Origin: Myxococcales bacterium
GTDB taxonomy: Bacteria; Myxococcota_A; Polyangia; Fen-1088
Reading direction: 5' to 3'
Assembly (NCBI GenBank): GCA_022184915.1
Contig: JAGTJU010000006.1
Location: 186,001-250,000 of the forward strand
Length of the DNA stretch: 64,000 nucleotides
Below the pieces are notes generated by a model that worked only from the letters and a program-made list of their open reading frames with translations, had not been told where the DNA came from and searched no databases. Positions 1 to 7,907 of the stretch are shown in pieces. Numbering within the stretch: position 1 is the first letter of the stretch; every line of letters begins with the position of its first letter. Position numbers and translations under genes: made by a program.

Positions 1-1098
1 GGTGACCTCACCCACGCACTCGATCGCCTGATCCAGTTGGGAATCCGTCCGGTTCGCCTCTTCGGTCCGGAGCACGGAATTCGGGGCGAGGCCCAAGACA
101 TGATCGGGGTCGATGCGGGTCGCGACCCGCGAACCGGACTGCCCGAAATAAGCCTCTACGGAGATACGTTCGCCTCGCTCGTTCCGTCCCAGACCTCGCT
201 CTGTGATTTGGACGTTCTGCTGATCGACCTTCAGGACGTGGGGAGCCGCTATTACACCTTCATCTGGACGATGGCGCTCGCCATGAAGGCGGCCGCCGAG
301 GCGAAGGTGATGGTGGTGGTGCTCGATAGACCGAACCCGCTCGGCGGCGAGGCCATCGAGGGGGGAGACGTGGCCATCGAGTCCTTCGTGGGCCTGGGGT
401 CGATCCCGGTGCGGCACGGGCTGACTCCTGGGGAAGTGGCCCGGCTGATCAAGGCGGGCCTGCCTTGGGGAGCTTCCCGCTTCGGGCTCCCCCTGGACCT
501 GGAACTGGAAGTGGTACCGCTTCGGGGCTGGCGGCGCACCATGGCCTTCGAGGAGACGGGCCTGCCCTGGGTTTTGCCTTCCCCAAACATGCCCACCGTG
601 GACACGGCCTTCGTGTATCCGGGCCTGTGTTTGCTCGAAGGAACGAACCTTTCAGAGGGCCGTGGGTGCACCCGCCCGTTCGAGATCTTTGGAGCGCCTT
701 TCGTCGACGGTCATGCACTGGCCGAGGCCCTTGCGGGCGATGGTCTGCCGGGCGTTCGGTTTCGTCCGCTCACGTTTCGGCCCACGTTCCATAAGCACGC
801 CGGGCTGCCTTGCGGGGGGGTTCAGGTCCACGTGAGCGACCGGGCTGCCTTTCGGCCTTATCTGACCGGCGTGGCCATTCTACGGCAGCTGCGCCGACTC
901 TGCGGTGAGGCCTTCTCGTGGCGGACCGAGCCCTACGAATTCGTGGCGGACCACCCGGCCATCGATCTGCTCACGGGAAGCGCCGCGGTGAGGGAAGGGG
1001 TAGATGCCGGGGCCTCGCTCGGCGATTTGGAGCAAACCTGGCGGGCGGCCGAGGCGGCCTTCCCCGAGCGACGTGCGCCCCACCTGCTATACCCGTAG
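1..1098 (+). CDS. DUF1343 / NamZ-type exo-beta-N-acetylmuramidase, 5' truncated
   Basis: The reading frame is open from the first base, so the N-terminus lies outside the window; 365 residues are visible. Conserved blocks of the DUF1343 family are present: GPEHG at visible residues 22-26, a DLQDVGSRYYTF block near residue 80 and DRPNPLGG shortly after. Characterised members (NamZ, CAZy GH171) remove terminal N-acetylmuramic acid from peptidoglycan fragments, which suggests cell-wall recycling or turnover. Because the N-terminus is missing I cannot tell whether it is exported. The stop lies 8 bases before nadD, so the two genes are probably co-transcribed. Family assignment is secure; the reaction is inferred from the family. 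Confidence 0.85.
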   Translation, partial: GDLTHALDRLIQLGIRPVRLFGPEHGIRGEAQDMIGVDAGRDPRTGLPEISLYGDTFASLVPSQTSLCDLDVLLIDLQDVGSRYYTFIWTMALAMKAAAEAKVMVVVLDRPNPLGGEAIEGGDVAIESFVGLGSIPVRHGLTPGEVARLIKAGLPWGASRFGLPLDLELEVVPLRGWRRTMAFEETGLPWVLPSPNMPTVDTAFVYPGLCLLEGTNLSEGRGCTRPFEIFGAPFVDGHALAEALAGDGLPGVRFRPLTFRPTFHKHAGLPCGGVQVHVSDRAAFRPYLTGVAILRQLRRLCGEAFSWRTEPYEFVADHPAIDLLTGSAAVREGVDAGASLGDLEQTWRAAEAAFPERRAPHLLYP

Positions 1099-1106
1099 CA
1101 GGAGCC

Positions 1107-1661
1107 ATGCACGTCGCCCTATTCGGGGGCAGCTTCAACCCTCCCCACGTTGGCCACCAGTTGGCGGCGCTGTACGTCCTCGAGACTGCGCCTGTCGATG
1201 GTTTGTGGCTCGTGCCCTGTTTTCAGCACGCGTTCGACAAGGCCCTCGAGCGCTTCGAGTACAGGGTGAAGATGTGCGAGCGCATGGCGGCGGCGCTCGG
1301 GCCGCGGGTGCGGGTAGAGACGATCGAGGGGCAGCGGGGGGGGGTGAGCCGCACGCTGGATACGGTCAAGGCGTTGCGTGTGGCCTATCCCGGGGTGCGG
1401 TTCTCGCTGATGATCGGGGCTGACTTGCGGCACGAGCGCTCGACCTGGTACGGAGCCGACGAACTCGCGACGTTGGTAAACTTCATCGTGGTGGGGCGCG
1501 CCGGCGCAGACCCGGACGCTGCGGTTCAGATGCCCGCCGTGAGCTCGACGGAGGTCCGGGAGCGCCTCGCACAGGGCAAGCCCGTCGACGCGCAGGTGCC
1601 GCGTGCCGTGCTCGACGTGATTCGTGCCCACACGCTTTACGGGTTTCGGGAGGCGCGATGA
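1107..1661 (+). CDS. nadD: Nicotinate-nucleotide adenylyltransferase
   Basis: This 184-residue cytoplasmic enzyme should transfer AMP from ATP to nicotinate mononucleotide in NAD synthesis. The nucleotidyltransferase signature GGSFNPPHVGH lies at residues 7-17, and the C-terminal SSTEVR matches the family ISSTxIR motif. The middle QRGGVSRT segment fits the RGGxSYT block of NadD but is encoded across a run of nine G (1336-1344), a slippage-prone site that is in frame here. A longer frame extends upstream to 918, but the ATG at 1107 starts exactly at the family N-terminus and follows a GGAG. It shares an ATGA overlap with the next gene. Confidence 0.92.
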   Translation: MHVALFGGSFNPPHVGHQLAALYVLETAPVDGLWLVPCFQHAFDKALERFEYRVKMCERMAAALGPRVRVETIEGQRGGVSRTLDTVKALRVAYPGVRFSLMIGADLRHERSTWYGADELATLVNFIVVGRAGADPDAAVQMPAVSSTEVRERLAQGKPVDAQVPRAVLDVIRAHTLYGFREAR

Positions 1662-2671
1662 GCGACACCGCGGAACTCGACCCTGCGAGTCCCACCCCCT
1701 TGGTCACGTTGGTGGGTGCAGGTCCCGTGGGCGCGGGCCTTGCGGGCAAGCTGGTCCGCTCGGGGGTGCCCGTGGCGGCTCTTTACGGGCGAACCGAACG
1801 CCAAGCGATGGAGGCCGCGATCTCGGCAGGCGTGCTGGGTCTTTGCGAGGATGTCTCGGAGCTCGTTCGGGGGGCCGACGTGGTGATCGTGGCGGTCTCA
1901 GACTCCCGCATCGGCGAGGTCGCAGAGGCCTATGCTCGAAAAGGCGTGATCGGGAGCAACCAGGTGGTGCTTCATACGTCGGGGGCGTGGGCCGCCGAAG
2001 AGCTTCTCGCAGGGCTCCGCGGAAAGGTGAAGGGCCTGGGAACGCTTCACCCCCTGGCCTCGCTCTCCCAACGCGCTCAGGCTCATGCGCGTTTGCATCA
2101 GGCATCCTTTGCGGTCGAAGGGGACGACGTGGCCCTGCCGGTGGCGAGGCGATTGGTGCATCGCATGGGGGGAACGCCCATGGCGCTTGCGCCCGGAAAA
2201 ATGCCGCTTTATCACGCCGGGGCAGCCATTGGCTCGAACCTGGTGGTGGCTCTCGTGGACCTGGCTCGCAGGGTGCTCACGGCGGCCGGAGTGGACCCGT
2301 CTCACGTGGTGCCCGCCCTGGTCCCCTTGCTGCGCAGCACAGCCGACAACCTCGCGCGCCAGGGACTTCCTCAGGCCCTGACCGGGCCCGTAGCCCGGGG
2401 TGACGTGGGCACGGTCGAACGACATTTGCACGCACTCGAGACCGCTCTTCCCGACGTGGCGGCGCTTTACCGGCGCCTGGGGCAGGAGGTGCTTCAGGTG
2501 GCCGAAGCGCGGATGCCCGAGCTCGAGGGCAAGGTTCGTGAGACTCTGCGGGGGCTCTTTCGCCCCGATGGCACGCCAGCCGACGCAGCCGCCCCGGGCG
2601 ATGGACCGCAGAAGGAAGGATCGGGGCGCCCCGCAGCTGCTTCCCGGAGGAAAGGCAACGGAAGGGCGTGA
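1658..2671 (+). CDS. Rossmann-like / DUF2520 oxidoreductase-like protein
   Basis: The product is 337 residues. An N-terminal dinucleotide-binding fold begins with VGAGPVGAGLAGKL (residues 18-31) and continues with VVIVAVSDSRI. The central TLHPLASLS and C-terminal helical part match the DUF2520 domain found after such Rossmann domains, as in ProC-like and 6-phosphogluconate-dehydrogenase-like folds. The last 45 residues are low-complexity and charged. It probably binds NAD(P), but no substrate is known for this family. It overlaps nadD by four bases (ATGA), so it is translationally coupled to NAD synthesis, which is suggestive but not proof of a link. Confidence 0.8.
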   Translation: MSDTAELDPASPTPLVTLVGAGPVGAGLAGKLVRSGVPVAALYGRTERQAMEAAISAGVLGLCEDVSELVRGADVVIVAVSDSRIGEVAEAYARKGVIGSNQVVLHTSGAWAAEELLAGLRGKVKGLGTLHPLASLSQRAQAHARLHQASFAVEGDDVALPVARRLVHRMGGTPMALAPGKMPLYHAGAAIGSNLVVALVDLARRVLTAAGVDPSHVVPALVPLLRSTADNLARQGLPQALTGPVARGDVGTVERHLHALETALPDVAALYRRLGQEVLQVAEARMPELEGKVRETLRGLFRPDGTPADAAAPGDGPQKEGSGRPAAASRRKGNGRA

Positions 2672-2718
2672 GCGCAGCCTCGGGACTTCCCGGGGATCGG
2701 ACGAGGTTTCGTGGCCCG

Positions 2719-3654
2719 TCAACGCTTGGAGGCTCTGGGGGGACGGTAGTTGAGGACCACCAGCTCGGCGACGGGACCCCGGCGGTCAGCCCGCGTGTTG
2801 ATGGCTCGTCGCGCGGGGACTTGGTGTACGTCGAAGGCGCGGTAGAGACGCCGGACGAACGGGGTATCGCTGTTGGAGAGCATCACGTGGCAGCCGCGTG
2901 CGCCCAGCGCTCCGTACACCTCGGCCAGGGCCTCCTGATCTTCGCGCGAAAAGCTGTGAGCGGTGTAGCTCGTGAACGAGGCCGATCCCGAGACGGGATC
3001 GTAGGGCGGGTCGAAGTAAATGAAGTCGCCCGCCCGGGCCACTTTCAAGACGTGGGCAAACTCGCGCGTTTCTAGCTTCACACCGCGCAGGCAGGCACGC
3101 ACGGCTTCCAGGTTGCGGGTGTCATAGACGCCAGGGCGTACGTAGCGGCCCATCGGCACGTTGAACTCGTTGCGGCTGTTGACCCGGTAAAGGCCGTTGT
3201 AGCAGGTCTTGTTCAGGTAAATGAAGCGGGCGGCGCGGGCTGCCTCGGAGAGCGTTTCGGGCCGCTGGGCACGGACCTCGTAGTAGTGATCCTCGTTGTG
3301 AAGGCTCTTGTGCCGTGCCAGCAGCTCGAGCACCGCGGGCAAGTCGTTTTGAAGGGACTTGTACGTGGTGATGAGCTCATCGTTCCGATCGAAGAGCCAG
3401 CAGCGCTTGGGGCGCAAGACATGCTTGACGTGGAAGAATACCGCGCCGCCACCCACGAAAGGCTCGATGAAGCGCTCCACTTGGCCTGCAGGGGGATAAA
3501 AGGTCGCGAAGCGCGTCAGGAGCTGCGACTTGCCCCCGGCCCACTTCAAAAAGGGGGAAGCAGGGTGGTTCGGCTCTTCGCCCTCACTGCGGCGGCTGCG
3601 GCCTGCGTAGGGGGCAGGGGCCTCCTGGGCCCGCTGAGGTCGTGTGGCAGCCAC
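2719..3654 (-). CDS. dam: Dam-type DNA adenine N6-methyltransferase (D12 class)
   Basis: This 311-residue protein has the full motif set of the D12 class N6-adenine methyltransferases: FLKWAGGKSQLL (residues 35-46), the SAM-binding EPFVGGGAVFF (64-74) and catalytic DPPY (215-218). It should methylate adenine in a short DNA site, classically GATC, but the target cannot be read from sequence. No restriction endonuclease gene is adjacent, so it looks like an orphan regulatory or repair methyltransferase. The first 30 residues are a charged extension before the domain. It starts 2 bases after the HemD-like stop and is the last gene of a minus-strand operon. Confidence 0.88.
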   Translation of the reverse strand: MAATRPQRAQEAPAPYAGRSRRSEGEEPNHPASPFLKWAGGKSQLLTRFATFYPPAGQVERFIEPFVGGGAVFFHVKHVLRPKRCWLFDRNDELITTYKSLQNDLPAVLELLARHKSLHNEDHYYEVRAQRPETLSEAARAARFIYLNKTCYNGLYRVNSRNEFNVPMGRYVRPGVYDTRNLEAVRACLRGVKLETREFAHVLKVARAGDFIYFDPPYDPVSGSASFTSYTAHSFSREDQEALAEVYGALGARGCHVMLSNSDTPFVRRLYRAFDVHQVPARRAINTRADRRGPVAELVVLNYRPPRASKR

Positions 3655-3656
3655 GG

Positions 3657-4505
3657 TCAGTCTTCGCCCGGGGCGGGCGCGCCGGTTGTGCCGAGGGCTG
3701 CCGTGAGAGCGTTGGTGAGACGCTTCATCACGAAGCTCTTTTCGGGCATGACGTCGGTGTCGACCCCGCGATCCGCAAGCGCTTCGGCCACCACGGGGCC
3801 CACGCTGGCGACGAGGCTTTTCGACAAGCCCTCGACCAGCGCCTCGCGCAGTTGCCGCGCTTCGGCTACCTGGAAGAGACGGTCGACCTGGGAGGCGCTG
3901 GTGAACGCGATCGCGTCGATTCGCCCCGCCTGGAGGCCGTCGATGAGCGCGGCCACCCGGGTCTCGTCGGAGGCAGGCGCGTAAATGTACGGAGCGACCG
4001 GCGTTGCGAAAGCGCCCGCTTCCGCCAGGAAGGTCATGAGGGGCAGATTCGGCTCGGTGCCGTAGAGCTGAACGCCCACCCGTCGACCGCGGAGGTCAAG
4101 TGGCCTCAGCGTCTCGATGACGCCGGCCGTGGTGGGCACGGCCGCAGGCAGGTCCGTGCTGAGCTTCAGCTCGTGAAGGGCCCGGGCCGGCTTGGGACCG
4201 CGGGTGATGCGACGGACGCGGGCGAGCGCCTCGGTGACGGCTTCGACGCGGCCCGCTCGGGTGGCTCGGCTCACCAAGCGCCGAAGGCCCTCGCCTGTAA
4301 GAAAAATGACGTCGTCAAACCCCCCTGCGACGAGGGTGTCCAGCCAGGCGTCGACCGGTGCGGGATCCGGGGCGTCGAGAATCGAGACCAGTGGGCAGCG
4401 CAACGTCTCGGCGCCATCGGCCTCGAGCAGCGCGGCCAATCGGTCGAGCTCGCGGGTTTCGGGGAGGGCGACCAGCCGGCCGGCCAGGGGGTGTTCGTTC
4501 TGCAT
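3657..4505 (-). CDS. hemD: Uroporphyrinogen-III synthase (HemD) family protein
   Basis: This is a 282-residue protein of the HEM4 fold, with two alternating alpha/beta lobes. Recognisable elements are GRLVALPETRELDRLAALL near the N-terminus, FTSASQVDRLF and the C-terminal VASVGPVVAEALADRGV. The family cyclises hydroxymethylbilane to uroporphyrinogen III in tetrapyrrole synthesis, but it is very divergent and no other heme or cobalamin biosynthesis gene is near, so the activity is probable rather than certain. I chose the ATG at 4505. An in-frame TTG at 4580 would overlap the aguA stop (TTGA) and add 25 residues unlike the family. It lies between aguA and the methyltransferase gene in one operon. 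Confidence 0.72.
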   Translation of the reverse strand: MQNEHPLAGRLVALPETRELDRLAALLEADGAETLRCPLVSILDAPDPAPVDAWLDTLVAGGFDDVIFLTGEGLRRLVSRATRAGRVEAVTEALARVRRITRGPKPARALHELKLSTDLPAAVPTTAGVIETLRPLDLRGRRVGVQLYGTEPNLPLMTFLAEAGAFATPVAPYIYAPASDETRVAALIDGLQAGRIDAIAFTSASQVDRLFQVAEARQLREALVEGLSKSLVASVGPVVAEALADRGVDTDVMPEKSFVMKRLTNALTAALGTTGAPAPGED

Positions 4506-4576
4506 GAGCCTTCGCGGGGGGATTTTCCAGGCCACTTGCAGGGAAGGCAAGCTCCCTGGCGGCGATCTTTTCGGGA

Positions 4577-5683
4577 TCAAGGCCGCGGCTGTTGCTGGCT
4601 GAGGCAGTGCAAAGTACCGAAGCCCCAGACCAGATCTACGGCGTGCACTCCCACCACTTCGCGACCGGGGAACAGCTCGGCCAAGAGGCCAAGGGCCTGG
4701 CGGTCACGCGGATCGTTGAACGTGGGCACCAACACCACCTGGTTCCCGATGTAGAAGTTCGCATAGCTCGCGGGCACGCGATAGCCCTTGAAAAACAGGG
4801 GGCTCGGCATGGGCAGAGGCACCACGTTCAGGCGACGGCCATCGGCCAGGCGTGCGCTCTGCAAACGCTCCCAGTTCTCGGAGAGAGGCCTGTAGTTCGG
4901 GTCGTGGGCGTTCGTCTCTTGGCACAGCACGACCGTGCCCTCATCGACGAAGCGGCACAGATCGTCGACGTGGCCGTGCGTGTCGTCCCCGGCTATGCCG
5001 TGCCCGAGCCAGATGGTGTGAGGGGCTCCGAGAGCCCGGGCGAAGAGGGTCTCGTAGTCGATGCGGGTCCAGCCTGCGTTTCGCACCTGCACCTTGGGGT
5101 CGAGCAGGCACTCCTCGGTGGTGAGAATCGTCCCCTTGCCGTTGACGTCGATGGCGCCCCCTTCGAGCACCACGGGCCGGCCGGCCGCCTCCACGGGAAG
5201 CAAGGGCACATCCAGCGCCTTGGCGGCTTTGGCGGCGACCTTTGTGTCCTTTTGCCAGTCAGGGTACTTGGCCCAAGCGTTGAACTTGAATCCTGCGATG
5301 GCCACGCTGGCCCGGCGCCCCTTCTTTTGGCGCACGAAGATGGGGCCAAAGTCTCGGGCCCACACCCGGTTCGTGGGAAAGCGACGAAAGTCCAGCTGCG
5401 AACGGTCGACGTGTGCAGCGTCCAGGACCCGCCGCGCTTTGGCTTCGTGGGCGGCGTCGTTGACCAGAAGATTGACCCGTTCGCCGGGGGTGAGGAGCCG
5501 CACGATTTCGGCCCACACCCAGGGGATGGCCCCGAATTTTCCGGGCCAGTCGCGCGTGTTGTGGGGAAAGGCCAGCCAGGTGGCCTCGTGAGGTTCCCAT
5601 TCGGCGGGCATGACGCCGAGATCACTCCCCGCGGGGACGGGGGCGGATTCGGCCAGGCGGGCAGGGCGCTTGCGGGGGGGCAT
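4577..5683 (-). CDS. aguA: Agmatine deiminase (porphyromonas-type PAD family)
   Basis: The 368-residue product hydrolyses agmatine to N-carbamoylputrescine and ammonia. It opens with MPAEWEPHEATWLAFPHN typical of the family and carries RDFGPIFV, the GDDTHGHVDD block with the catalytic His and Asp, and the nucleophile in LHCLSQQQ (Cys360). The length matches bacterial AguA. The start used is the ATG at 5683; a TTG at 5707 would overlap the aguB stop and add eight residues. The gene directly upstream encodes the next enzyme of the same route, so together they give putrescine from agmatine. No arginine decarboxylase gene is in the window. Confidence 0.92.
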   Translation of the reverse strand: MPPRKRPARLAESAPVPAGSDLGVMPAEWEPHEATWLAFPHNTRDWPGKFGAIPWVWAEIVRLLTPGERVNLLVNDAAHEAKARRVLDAAHVDRSQLDFRRFPTNRVWARDFGPIFVRQKKGRRASVAIAGFKFNAWAKYPDWQKDTKVAAKAAKALDVPLLPVEAAGRPVVLEGGAIDVNGKGTILTTEECLLDPKVQVRNAGWTRIDYETLFARALGAPHTIWLGHGIAGDDTHGHVDDLCRFVDEGTVVLCQETNAHDPNYRPLSENWERLQSARLADGRRLNVVPLPMPSPLFFKGYRVPASYANFYIGNQVVLVPTFNDPRDRQALGLLAELFPGREVVGVHAVDLVWGFGTLHCLSQQQPRP

Positions 5684-5703
5684 GGGCGTTCGAGGGGCGT
5701 GAA

Positions 5704-6606
5704 TCAACGGGGGGGCTGGTCGAGGAAGCGGCGGGTGATGTCACCGTAGGCGTCGATGCGGCGATCCCGCAGGAAAGGCCAACCGCGCCGCACCTCCTCG
5801 ATGCGTGCAGGGTCGATCTCGACGAGCAGCGTCTCTTCACGATCGGTCGACGCCTCGGCCAGGATCTGGCCTTGTGGGTCACACACGAAGCTCGTCCCCC
5901 AAAACTCGAGGCCGGCCTGACCGGGCGGGCCCGGTTCGTGGCCCACGCGGTTGACAGCTGCGACGTAGACGCCGTTGGCCACGGCGTGGCCGCGCTGGAC
6001 GAGCTGCCACGCTTGTCGTTGCTGCACGCCGTACTCCGCCTTCTCGAGGGGATGCCAGCCAATCGCGGTGGGGTAAAAGAGCACCGACGCTCCCTGAAGG
6101 GCAGTGAGGCGTGCCCCTTCCGGGTACCACTGGTCCCAGCAGATGAGGGTGCCGATGCGGCCTGCCTGCGTGTCGAAGGCGCGGAAGCCGAGGTCACCGG
6201 GGGTGAAGTAGAACTTTTCGTAGAAGGCGGGGTCGTCGGGGATGTGCATTTTGCGATACACGCCCACCGTTTGGCCGTCGGCGTCGATGACCACGAGGCT
6301 GTTGTGGTAAAGGCCGAGAGCCCGCTTCTCGAACAACGGCACCACGAGGGCCACTTTGTGGCTCCGTGCCACCTCGGAAAAACGCGTGGTGGAGGGGCCC
6401 GGAATCGTCTCTGCCAGGTCGAACAGCTCCGCATCTTCTTTTTGGCAGAAGTAGGGGCTGCGGTAGAGCTCGGGAAGGCAGACGACCTGGGCGCCCGCCC
6501 GCGCCGCCTCGGCGACCTTTTCGGCGGCCTTATCTTCGTTCTCGGACGGTTTGTCCGACATCGCCATCTGCAGCAAACCCACCGTGAACTTGCGTGGAAC
6601 CGACAT
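5704..6606 (-). CDS. aguB: N-carbamoylputrescine amidase
   Basis: This 300-residue nitrilase-superfamily amidase converts N-carbamoylputrescine to putrescine, CO2 and ammonia. The Glu-Lys-Cys triad is visible as E46 in LPELY, K119 in YRKMHIP and C156 in LICWDQW. The stretch DDPAFYEKFYFTPGD is characteristic of AguB rather than of other nitrilases. It is the first gene of the minus-strand operon aguB-aguA-hemD-dam, with 20 bases or fewer to aguA. The ATG at 6606 is followed at once by conserved sequence. The 114 bases upstream (6607-6720) hold no gene and should carry the promoter. Confidence 0.93.
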   Translation of the reverse strand: MSVPRKFTVGLLQMAMSDKPSENEDKAAEKVAEAARAGAQVVCLPELYRSPYFCQKEDAELFDLAETIPGPSTTRFSEVARSHKVALVVPLFEKRALGLYHNSLVVIDADGQTVGVYRKMHIPDDPAFYEKFYFTPGDLGFRAFDTQAGRIGTLICWDQWYPEGARLTALQGASVLFYPTAIGWHPLEKAEYGVQQRQAWQLVQRGHAVANGVYVAAVNRVGHEPGPPGQAGLEFWGTSFVCDPQGQILAEASTDREETLLVEIDPARIEEVRRGWPFLRDRRIDAYGDITRRFLDQPPR

Positions 6607-6720
6607 GCGCTTCCTGTTAGCAGAAACGAGGGGCGGGGGGAACGGCTCGGGCTCGCCATTTCGGCAACGCTTGCTCCGGGCTCCTTCCCGGCTCGGGTGG
6701 GGCCCAGGCTCGACTGGCCG

Positions 6721-7701
6721 TCAGGACGACTTGAGCGACTTGGCCAGCTGAACTTGCCCCGGGGGCAAAAGCTTGAGCGCCTCCTTGAAGGTCTTGCTCT
6801 TGAACGCTTCTTGTTCCTTCTCCGCGGCTTTGTCGGTGGTGGTGTTCATGCCCAGTCTTTGGAAGGTGACGGCCGCGTGCGCTGCAATCTCCTCTTGAAG
6901 GGAGGCGAACTGGGACTCGAAAACGTTTTTGGACATCTGGATCCTCACCACCGGCGTGTCTTGGTGAAGGCCGACGAACGCGAAGGTTTTAAGGTCGGGG
7001 GCCCGCCGGAACATGGACGTGGTGAACTCGATCCAATAGGTCATGGCCTTGTTGAACGAAAGGGTTGGCGCGTAGCTGTCCTTGCCGTCTTCGAGGAAGG
7101 GAAACTCGACCACGGCGGAGCGGGACGCTTCGTCGAGCGTTAGCTTCGGTTGGTGTGCGAAGCCCTCGTCGACGCGAACCGCTGGTTTCGGGGTCTCCAC
7201 GTGGCAGGTGTCTTGGGGGTCCTCGACCGGTGCCCGGTTCAAGCTGGCGTCGAACGCGCGTTCGACCGCTTGGGGGAAGGTCAAGGGTACGGCATTGTCG
7301 CAGGTGGGCCCTTGGCGGCCCCGCGGGCGCTCGACGATGGCCAGGGGCTTGACGTTCGCTTTGGCGTCGGCTTCGGAGGCGAACACTTCGGCGCGAAACT
7401 CCACGGGCTCGAACGCACCCCGGGTCATTGCCCAGGCATACAATGTGTGTAGGACCGGGTAGACCTGTTGGCGGTCCGCGGGCTGGTTGAGCGCCGCTTT
7501 GAGGCTGACGACCTGGCCGTCCGACGGCCCGCTGACCTCGTCCGCGACGATCTTGAACGAGGGAACGCCGCCGGGGATCTTCGGCTGGTCGCAGCAGGTC
7601 TTGGGCTCGCTTTGTCGAGAGGCAGGGCAGGCTGCGGCGCCGAGCGCGCAGGCCAGGGTCAAGGCCGACAGGGGGGGCACGCTGAACGGAATGCGGCGCA
7701 T
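6721..7701 (-). CDS. Probable exported lipoprotein of unknown function
   Basis: I do not recognise a family. The 326-residue protein has a positively charged start (MRRIPFS), a hydrophobic segment and a possible lipobox LGAAAC with the lipid-accepting Cys near residue 25, though Ala at -3 is a weak match. Further cysteines follow (TCCDQ, PTCDN, DTCHVE). The rest is soluble, mixed alpha/beta, with a Lys-rich helical tail. A longer frame extends to 7884, but the signal peptide fixes the start at 7701. It is divergent from the giant TPR gene. The 206-base gap 7702-7907 should hold promoters for both. Confidence 0.6.
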   Translation of the reverse strand: MRRIPFSVPPLSALTLACALGAAACPASRQSEPKTCCDQPKIPGGVPSFKIVADEVSGPSDGQVVSLKAALNQPADRQQVYPVLHTLYAWAMTRGAFEPVEFRAEVFASEADAKANVKPLAIVERPRGRQGPTCDNAVPLTFPQAVERAFDASLNRAPVEDPQDTCHVETPKPAVRVDEGFAHQPKLTLDEASRSAVVEFPFLEDGKDSYAPTLSFNKAMTYWIEFTTSMFRRAPDLKTFAFVGLHQDTPVVRIQMSKNVFESQFASLQEEIAAHAAVTFQRLGMNTTTDKAAEKEQEAFKSKTFKEALKLLPPGQVQLAKSLKSS

Positions 7702-7890
7702 GGAGGTCTCCAGGGGCAGACGAGGATCCCATGACCGTACCACCGGGTGTAGGGAGCCTCCAAGCGCGAAAAAACCGAGCTCAACTGGCAGCCAAGGGCG
7801 TGTCCAGGGCGCGGTGGGGGCCTCGTTTCCCGTGCGCGGTGAATCACCGACCTCCGTGTCCACGCCGTTTCGGTGGTGGGTCATGGGGTG

Positions 7891-7896
7891 TATAGT
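7891..7896 (+). promoter_or_regulatory. Possible -10 box before the giant TPR gene
   Basis: TATAGT (5 of 6 to the TATAAT consensus) ends 11 bases before the ATG at 7908. No good -35 box is seen 16-18 bases upstream. If it is used, the 5' leader would be only about 4-5 bases, so the message would be nearly leaderless. Confidence 0.3.
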
Positions 7897-7907
7897 CCGT
7901 GGGAACG

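Noticed and set aside
2672-2718. Small CGGG/CCCG stem between convergent genes
   Set aside because: Only four base pairs without a T-run, which is expected by chance at this GC content.
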